Origin: Chrysochromulina parva | Taxonomy: Eukaryota > Haptophyta > Prymnesiales > Chrysochromulinaceae | Direction: 5' to 3' | Length of the DNA stretch: 12,126 nucleotides | Assembly: GCA_002887195.1 (NCBI GenBank) | Contig: PJAB01001806.1 | Location: 1 to 12,126 of the forward strand | In this document: in pieces, positions 8,201 to 12,126 of the stretch | How positions within the stretch are numbered: position 1 is the stretch's first letter | Layout: every line of letters begins with the position of its first letter | Made by a program: the position numbers and the translations under genes | Notes under the pieces: model-generated | The model's input: only the letters and a program-made list of their open reading frames with translations | Told to the model about the DNA's origin: nothing | The model's database searches: none

Positions 8201-8520
8201 TGCACGAGGGGTAGTCCGTAAACTGGTTCAAAGCATTTTTGCAGCTCAGGCAACCGATACAGCAGTTTCTGGAAGTCGCTCTTTACGGAGCGGCGGCCAC
8301 TGGAGATCATGACCGGCCATGCGCTGTCGCTCTTGCTGTTTTTGACTGGGCTCCCTGGGATGCGCAGGGGGATCACACGTCCTCCTTTCCTTGGTGGAGA
8401 TGCTGATGATTCCGACGGCGGCAGTTTTGTTAATATCAGTGGCTCCACGGCTTCAGCCGATGGGCTTTGCCCGGGGGGTGCATGCCACTTCGGGGACATC
8501 AGGTGACGTAAGTGCTCCAT
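5248..8520 (-). CDS. Pentameric ligand-gated-channel-like protein, cysteine-less loop, very long C-terminal tail
   Basis: The product is 1090 residues from ATG 8520, which has strong context (ATCATGG). An in-frame ATG at 8751 would add 77 residues, mostly Arg-rich and low-complexity. The extracellular-type beta domain spans about 80-430. It holds the signature HFDLSAFPLDAHTLEL (307-322), equivalent to the Cys-loop, but both cysteine positions are replaced (His and Leu). M1 (about 431-453, NLTPVIVIIV with the conserved Pro), M2 (456-478, starting ADRLTYLVTL), M3 (490-512) and M4 (535-559) follow in the spacing of the family. Family members are pentameric ion channels gated by small ligands. 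About 530 residues follow M4, whereas M4 normally ends the protein. They are charged and helical, with EKID repeats (761-776) and a duplicated motif IxKKLVN(E/D)KYR. No clear signal peptide follows ATG 8520. The fold assignment is fairly firm; ligand, ion and topology are unknown. Confidence 0.78.
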   Translation of the reverse strand: MEHLRHLMSPKWHAPPGQSPSAEAVEPLILTKLPPSESSASPPRKGGRVIPLRIPGSPVKNSKSDSAWPVMISSGRRSVKSDFQKLLYRLPELQKCFEPVYGLPLVQLSVEIEMIHKVEITEDRVTFKYAQNLDWFDLFDEITYAQSREANFYSEKYYYQPVFKLNHVVEEERESEAGREGVRFDSRLIINVEDETAVGLRWHLIPRSSLASSREQPGREHGIDLNKGLVDLKEELVKELFPAGKAQVVLTLEQHASLKLEKLSGGKLTTRHYVRTADGRYFRPLGTQMILVRLKKTMKGFSTVEHHFDLSAFPLDAHTLELSFEPGKIKWGNSFCNVINKRRVHSRELSNSTAPNVLYPYTLQPIRTKKLKRFESIKCRHSSILITDVLYPCMPHSEAANGDFKFDTSLLDEVRPDLYTVHVDFYRVSNSFVVQNLTPVIVIIVASGLVDGIPFDDVADRLTYLVTLFLAMYAHKYTMVQQINTMQTTNLEWIMMVGFFCMLMQLSFTFASGPLPMDDDQPPPWPLSIRIPRQWSYYCSMGVVMIMLLTLLLYWLTAQAYFIHLSTVNENNETFVFRWLFEAASKETQKAFKTHGGDYYKVISEVGILEKKAIDLLYLYILKLPFKELCDVVDPTKWQYLGTSRPADGNELIEEDVAPLHQLLTERTHFNRSDWQALSTDSTMPWARLFDSVKAMDFVKLIDGAHSHYYQPSQTAFFEHLAKSTAMQDQKILGRLTDRIESLAVPFLCELRQVLREKLNEKIDEKIDEKIDETIDKKIVKIVDGYDEDDVDLSALKESIQKKLVNEKYRMDEEQVEAHVDLSARLLSKCFPLLKNGQHRVLAKSDIECELKQSIRKKLVNDKYRTTFVYTHEEQVEALLRVLCDPENKLWVYAVDTNIANDTRPKMVKLHLGISAILDRDEQWKTPRCPLEVALLHKDSQEMLRSSDMHAVYRLMRINETLRNLHRLVEQEEAEAARTRNTMSSKQIEWQLSFARAARRVRRSFHARSWSKMCSDAVKLLEMSVQVPMTACMELLSCCRPAVQVERKTYQNVSAAEEFNDIKSKLRELMAVDSNGDHSELVTLYRKYEL
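5886..6135 (-). repeat. Internal direct duplication in the channel-like gene
   Basis: Segment 5886-5970 is repeated at 6066-6135 with high nucleotide identity, including 21 identical bases at 5886-5906 and 6066-6086. The first copy has 15 extra bases, encoding residues around FVYT. Each copy encodes a block of the form (E/Q)SI(Q/R)KKLVN(E/D)KYR...EEQVEA. A linked 16-base match (GCACTCAGGTCGACAT) at about 6050 and 6137 encodes VDLSA in both places. Confidence 0.8.
6193..6240 (-). repeat. 12-bp tandem repeat encoding (EKID)n
   Basis: There are four 12-bp units of GTCGATCTTCTC; the first has one substitution. Read on the minus strand they encode E-K-I-D repeats, giving a regularly charged helical stretch about 200 residues after M4. 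A related half-unit precedes the array at 6184-6192. Confidence 0.8.
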
Positions 8521-8522
8521 GA

Positions 8523-8635
8523 TGCGCGGGGCGGCGGCGTCGACGATGGCGACGGTGGCGGCGGCGGCGGCAAGGTGGCGAAGGCGGCGACGGCGGCGAC
8601 GGCGCACGCGGCGGCGGCGGCGTTGGCGGCGCGCA
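8523..8635. repeat. GGC/GCG-rich low-complexity tract
   Basis: This is an interrupted trinucleotide-like tract of GGC, GCG and GAC units directly upstream of the preferred start codon of the channel-like gene. On that gene's strand it would be C-rich 5' untranslated sequence. If translation began at 8751, it would encode an Arg-rich run followed by LAAAAATVAIVDAAAP, a short hydrophobic stretch. Confidence 0.65.
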
Positions 8636-8722
8636 CGAAATCTTTGAGCGTTTGTGGACTTTGGGGATGTCCTGGGTGGGGGACCCCCCCGAGGTGCATT
8701 ACAGATTACACAAACACTGGTA

Positions 8723-8756
8723 CCCCCCCACCCCCCAGGCCCCCCAGGCATTCCCC
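8723..8756 (-). other. Candidate G-quadruplex
   Basis: The plus strand reads C7-A-C6-AGG-C6-AGGCATT-C4, so the minus strand has four G-runs of at least four, with loops of 7, 3 and 1 bases. This satisfies the usual G-quadruplex pattern comfortably, with the complementary strand able to form an i-motif. It lies about 200-235 bp upstream of ATG 8520 on the coding strand of the channel-like gene, so it could act in its promoter or 5' untranslated RNA. Confidence 0.6.
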
Positions 8757-8946
8757 AGACGAATGTTATTTCCTGTTATTACTGGACAAGAATTAGTCTG
8801 TTCCGGGACAGGAGTAATTATGCATAAGTGCCGTCCGTAAACGAACCGAATAAAAAGGTTCGAGTTCCGCTGCAACGTGTCGGTCGGCTGTAAAAGATAA
8901 CGGGAGTGCTGTTCAGCGCTGTGGCCCGCACTCATCCATGCACTCA

Positions 8947-9080
8947 GTCACAGATCACATCCGCTACAACCTACGTTTCTAGCTTTCTACTGATTGGAGA
9001 CCGATCTAGACCTCAGGCGTCACAGATCACATCCGCTACAACCTACGTTTCTAGTTTGGAGACCGATCTAGACCTCAGGC
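8947..9080. repeat. Two-copy tandem duplication, 72 and 62 bp
   Basis: Copy 1 (8947-9018) and copy 2 (9019-9080) are adjacent. They are nearly identical except for 10 extra bases in copy 1 (around CTTTCTACTGA) and a base or so at that junction. Each copy starts GTCACAGATCACATCC and ends GATCTAGACCTCAGGC. The array sits immediately downstream of the stop codon of the minus-strand transporter gene, so it is probably in its 3' untranslated region. Confidence 0.85.
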
Positions 9081-9085
9081 GCGCC

Positions 9086-10621
9086 TCAGGCAGCGCCGGC
9101 GGCCGTCGGTGGTAGAGGAGCATTGTCATGTTCCCTAGTACTGCACGCACTGTCTGCGTTTCTGGAGCAGGCCTGCTGCCTAAGCAGCTCCTCGGCCGCA
9201 GCCATATCTCCGAGCACCCCTGCCGGCGTGCGTGCGAGGCGGCTGCCGAAATAGACAGCCTGCAGAGCACCGATGGCAAACGCAAAGGCAGCCGAGGCGT
9301 AGAAGACGCTGGCAAAGGAGCCCGTCGAGTCGTAGAGCCCAAAAGCGATGGGAGAGGCGAGAGCGCATCCTGCCATGAAGACCAGATAATGAATGAAGAC
9401 GAAGTGTCTGTAGACTGAGTGGTTGCCATGTGAGAGCAGCAGCAGCGCCTCCTGTAAGAGCTGTTCACCGAACAGGTACGCCGTGCCCATGAGGACTTGT
9501 CCCAGGAGTGACGCGACAAACTGAGGCTGGGCGAGCATGATCATGAGGACCCCATGCGAGCCCAGAACGACCGCAATCCCAAAGGGGGGGCGCATCAGCG
9601 CGATCCCTGCGCGGGGGCAGTTCCAGCACCTCGCGCCCGTCGACAAGCACGTCATCGTCGAGGCACCGAGCACAGCTGCGCCTATGAGCTCGCTGATCAT
9701 CTGACAGAAGCCGCACCAGGTCCCTGACCAGTCGTGTTCGATGCGAAAGTAGAGTGCATACAGATTCCACTCCACCGCATATACGCAGATGTTGGTATAC
9801 GCCGCCACCATCAGCATCGACAGGGGCCAGCCGTAGTATGCCCTCGTGACTGGGACACCCACGACGGCGTTGGCTTCAGCCTTCATATGAGCGCCGTCAT
9901 GAGCAGGATGCGCGCTGTTGCAACGAGCGCCTTCAGCTTGAGAGCTGCCGTGATCAGTTCCCGCTTCCGAAGGTCCAGGCGACTGGTCCGGTCTGACTCG
10001 AGCGACGGATGCCTGCCTACATCCCAGTAGGTGAAAGGTAAGGAGCGCACAGGCACTGTTGGTCACGCACGAGAAGGCGGCGCAAGCGGCCAAGCCGCGA
10101 GTGTCGTATAGCACGCCGCCTATGAACGGCGCGCACGCATAGCCGATGGCGTCTGCGAGTGTGTACATGCGTAGCGCTCGCTGCATCTGCCACGTCCCAG
10201 ATCCCTGGAAGCGCTTATGCACAAGGCTTCTGAGAGCGGGCGGATTGACTGCACATGAGATAGCCGACATTGCCACCCAGACCGCTGCAGGGCTATCAGG
10301 TCTCATGATCATGAGAATGCTGCATCCGGCCGCAATGCCGGAGATGGGGACGCAAATCCAGTCACCAACACGCCCAGTCAGCACAGTGGTGCAGACGCGT
10401 GGCACATATGTGATGAACATCAGTGTGCTCAGCTGCCACAGCGGCCAATCGCTATCGACCCAGTGCAGTGGCAGCGCCGTGTAACACCAGACGAAGCCAC
10501 CGATGTTGCAGAAGGGCAGCACAGCGAGCAACAGAAAGCCTCGTGCATCGCAAAGCGAAGGTGGATGACGGGAGCGCACGTGATGTCCCAAGGCTTCGCC
10601 GTCCGATAAGGCGACTTTCAT
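9086..10621 (-). CDS. Major facilitator superfamily transporter (12 TM)
   Basis: The product is 511 residues from ATG 10621 to TGA 9086. It is a membrane carrier of unknown substrate. Twelve hydrophobic segments can be placed: TM1 about 28-52, TM2 61-82, TM3 89-106, TM4 111-131, TM5 152-172, TM6 177-199, TM7 263-291, TM8 301-324, TM9 346-364, TM10 368-396, TM11 404-430 and TM12 435-458. GRVGDW (83-88) after TM2 matches the position of MFS motif A. GYACAPFIGGVLYD in TM5 (160-173) matches the Gly/Pro-rich motif C pattern, with a mirror-like GLYDSTG after TM11. A hydrophilic loop (about 200-260) separates the two six-helix halves, and a Gln/Ala/Cys-rich tail is probably cytosolic. Its start lies 87 bp from the stop of the same-strand F-box gene. 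The subfamily cannot be named. Confidence 0.85.
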   Translation of the reverse strand: MKVALSDGEALGHHVRSRHPPSLCDARGFLLLAVLPFCNIGGFVWCYTALPLHWVDSDWPLWQLSTLMFITYVPRVCTTVLTGRVGDWICVPISGIAAGCSILMIMRPDSPAAVWVAMSAISCAVNPPALRSLVHKRFQGSGTWQMQRALRMYTLADAIGYACAPFIGGVLYDTRGLAACAAFSCVTNSACALLTFHLLGCRQASVARVRPDQSPGPSEAGTDHGSSQAEGARCNSAHPAHDGAHMKAEANAVVGVPVTRAYYGWPLSMLMVAAYTNICVYAVEWNLYALYFRIEHDWSGTWCGFCQMISELIGAAVLGASTMTCLSTGARCWNCPRAGIALMRPPFGIAVVLGSHGVLMIMLAQPQFVASLLGQVLMGTAYLFGEQLLQEALLLLSHGNHSVYRHFVFIHYLVFMAGCALASPIAFGLYDSTGSFASVFYASAAFAFAIGALQAVYFGSRLARTPAGVLGDMAAAEELLRQQACSRNADSACSTREHDNAPLPPTAAGAA

Positions 10622-10670
10622 AGCAACCCGACGCGGGGCGCCCGATACATGCCGATAGAGTGAACTGGCT

Positions 10671-10688
10671 GTTAAATCTTTAAAATAC
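10671..10688 (-). promoter_or_regulatory. AT-rich block, possible core promoter of the transporter gene
   Basis: GTTAAATCTTTAAAATAC is the only AT-rich stretch in the 87-bp gap between the F-box stop and the transporter start, about 50-65 bp upstream of ATG 10621. It may serve as a TATA-like element or as part of the F-box 3' end signal. It is weak evidence only. Confidence 0.25.
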
Positions 10689-10708
10689 TCGGCTCCTCAT
10701 ACAGTAGA

Positions 10709-11749
10709 TCACCGGTCGAGAGCGAGCACAAGACCAGAGAGACCACAGAGGTCTGCACCGAGCGTCTCCTCGAGCCCACGATACTGGCGTTCCCACGGGG
10801 TGAGCTCGGTGGCGGCGCGCTCGCGGTGCTCACGAGCAGAGGCGCGCTTCGGCTTATAGGTGCTCGCAGGAGCTGACGCACCACGCGGCGAGGCTTTGCT
10901 GCGCTGACGCACCTGCAGCGTGCTCACCAGCGCGCCACCCTCGCGCTTCGCCCTCGCAGCCGCCTTCACTGCGCGCTTGTGGGCCTTGGCCGCCTCGCGC
11001 TGCTCCGCCCTACGGGCTGCGCTCCCTGCGGCACCCATCGGCGCGTGCTCTGCGCCAGCCGCGTCAGGGTTGTGCTCGTCATGCTCCTCATCGTCCCCGT
11101 CCGCATCTACCGCCACCTCAGATCCATCCACGGGCGCGGGCGGTGGCGGCATCACCTGTGGCGCTTGGGGCACGCCATCACCTGCGGCACAGGCGCTGCT
11201 AGAGCTGACGCCGTCCTCACTCTCCAGCTGCGACGCTGCAGCCACCGCGGCTCGTCGCAGGTACCACACGGCGCCGCCCAACTCGATCGATGGCAGCGAC
11301 CGAAGGACGCCGCGCCTCTGCGCGGCGCTGAGCATCGCGAGCGAGGAGCGCTCGTGCACCAGTTGGAGCTCCGTCGCGATTGCATACCGCTGGGGTGATT
11401 GGCGCTCACAGCTCTCACAGAGTCTGCGCTGCAGCAACTGGAAGATGTAGCGAGTCGGCCGACGGCAGTCCATGCACCGTGTTGCTGCGTGGCATCCGTA
11501 CGCTACCTTGCTATCGATATGATTGGGCACACTGAGCCCAGCGCGGGCGCAGTGGGCGTGCCACAGAGGTGCCGCTGCCGCCGATCCCATCCATCGAGCA
11601 AGCGACGATGAAGTAGAAGCGAGGCATCCGAGGGCCTCGGGTGCGAGGCGCTGCATGATGAGCGATAGAGTTTCGTCGGGTAGGTGCTCGAGGAGGTTGT
11701 CCTCGTGGGGTGCCGTCAGAAAGATTTCAGGGTGCTCAGGCGCGGCCAT
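10709..11749 (-). CDS. F-box protein with CxxC...CxxC zinc-binding motif
   Basis: The product is 346 residues from ATG 11749, which has strong context (GACATGG). The frame is open further upstream to 11887, but that position is TTG, so I start at the first ATG. An F-box (LLEHLPDETLSLIMQRLAPE... to LWHAHCARAGL) occupies about 16-73, the module that binds Skp1 in SCF ubiquitin ligases. It is followed by RCMDC at 91-95 and LCESC at 110-114, a likely zinc-binding pair of the kind seen after the F-box in some fungal and plant proteins. The next stretch (about 120-170) ends in AVWYLRRA. The rest is low-complexity: Pro/Ala-rich, then an acidic patch (about 215-230), then Lys/Arg/Ala-rich helix (about 240-270) and a conserved-looking end ELTPWERQYRGLEE. 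It probably recruits substrates for ubiquitination; the target is unknown. Confidence 0.75.
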   Translation of the reverse strand: MAAPEHPEIFLTAPHEDNLLEHLPDETLSLIMQRLAPEALGCLASTSSSLARWMGSAAAAPLWHAHCARAGLSVPNHIDSKVAYGCHAATRCMDCRRPTRYIFQLLQRRLCESCERQSPQRYAIATELQLVHERSSLAMLSAAQRRGVLRSLPSIELGGAVWYLRRAAVAAASQLESEDGVSSSSACAAGDGVPQAPQVMPPPPAPVDGSEVAVDADGDDEEHDEHNPDAAGAEHAPMGAAGSAARRAEQREAAKAHKRAVKAAARAKREGGALVSTLQVRQRSKASPRGASAPASTYKPKRASAREHRERAATELTPWERQYRGLEETLGADLCGLSGLVLALDR

Positions 11750-12024
11750 GTCTATGCACGGGCTCGCAATAGGCCGCCACCGGCCGCGGAAGATGGCAGA
11801 AAATGCCCAGAATGCCTCGGCTGTAGTGAGTTTCGTCGCGTTCCCCCGTGAAACGCAACGCACACACGAAAACACACCGGAACCCAAACACGAGGGCCTC
11901 TATAATATGCATCTGTGTGTCCGCACTCCAGCTGCCCAAACCAGACGCACATGACCACGAGACGACCAAGAGGAGACGACGGGAGCGCCCGGGAGGCCGC
12001 CGTCAGGCCATAGGGTGGGGATAG

Positions 12025-12126
12025 GGTAAAAGTGAGGGCATTTTGGCGTAAGACGGTAAAAGTGTCCAGCTGGACAAGAATTGCGTAAAACGGTAAAAGT
12101 CCTCGAGCCTCCGTATCCAGGGTAAA
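12025..12126 (+). repeat. GGTAAAAGT repeat cluster
   Basis: GGTAAAAGT occurs at 12025-12033, 12055-12063 and 12092-12100, and a GGTAAA at 12121-12126 is cut by the window edge. Copies 2 and 3 share a longer context, GCGTAAGAC or GCGTAAAAC just before. Spacings are 30, 37 and 29 bp. The array likely continues to the right. It could be an intergenic repeat family or factor-binding array. Confidence 0.7.
12063..12076. repeat. 14-nt perfect palindrome
   Basis: TGTCCAGCTGGACA is its own reverse complement and lies between the second and third GGTAAAAGT copies. It has a CAGCTG E-box core. It may be a protein-binding site within the repeat cluster. Confidence 0.6.

Larger units (their letters stand above)
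11750..12126. other. Upstream region of the F-box gene / right flank
   Basis: No gene is evident. The minus strand has a TATA-like ATATTATA at about 11901-11908, some 150 bp upstream of the F-box ATG, which may be part of its promoter. The last 100 bp contain a cluster of short repeats annotated separately. Confidence 0.4.

Noticed and set aside
8500..8513. CAGGTGACGTAAGT resembling splice donors
   Set aside because: It reads as a donor only on the plus strand, while the gene there is on the minus strand. It lies just inside the preferred start of the channel gene and no partner acceptor is evident.
8857..8868. GGTTCGAGTTCC resembling a tRNA T-arm
   Set aside because: The flanks do not pair into a 5-bp stem and no acceptor, D or anticodon arm can be found upstream.
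8947..9080. CRISPR-like or transposon-end interpretation of the direct repeats
   Set aside because: There are only two adjacent units with no spacers between them, no terminal inverted repeats and no transposase. A simple tandem duplication explains it.
11750..11887. N-terminal extension of the F-box gene to 11887
   Set aside because: The far end of the open frame is TTG, not ATG. The first ATG is at 11749 in strong context, and the extension has no recognisable domain.

Overview
The window looks like nuclear DNA of a flagellated, GC-rich, single-celled eukaryote. Two of its five genes encode proteins typical of motile cilia: an inner-arm dynein intermediate chain and a coiled-coil/armadillo protein resembling CFAP157. 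A third encodes a pentameric ligand-gated-channel-like protein and a fifth an F-box protein; F-box proteins are essentially eukaryotic. I see no operon structure, no Shine-Dalgarno pattern and no bacterial or phage gene. All five coding regions read as single uninterrupted frames, so the genome is compact and intron-poor here. A haptophyte or another flagellate alga is my best guess, but the lineage cannot be fixed from this sequence.

Layout. 1-474 is a gene-free flank. At 475-2103 (minus) lies the coiled-coil/armadillo protein. A gap of about 275 bp (2104-2378), containing an 18-nt perfect palindrome and a pair of direct repeats 11 bp apart, separates it from a head-to-head gene at 2379-4685 (plus). 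That gene encodes the dynein intermediate chain DNAI4/WDR78 (IC138). A convergent, partly AT-rich gap follows (4686-5247). At 5248-8520 (minus) is a very long cysteine-less Cys-loop-like receptor channel with a tail of about 530 residues after M4. Its upstream region (8521-9085) holds a GGC-rich tract, a strong G-quadruplex candidate and a two-copy 72/62-bp tandem duplication. At 9086-10621 (minus) is a 12-helix major facilitator transporter. Only 87 bp further, at 10709-11749 (minus), is an F-box protein with a four-cysteine zinc-binding motif. The right flank (11750-12126) ends in a cluster of GGTAAAAGT repeats around a 14-nt palindrome, which probably continues past the window edge.

Functionally, the first two genes are likely co-expressed for axoneme building, because they share one short divergent promoter. 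The other three have no evident shared pathway. The most unusual gene is the channel-like protein: it has M1-M4 and the FPLD loop motif, lacks both loop cysteines, has no clear signal peptide at the preferred start, and carries a long charged tail that has been internally duplicated at the DNA level.
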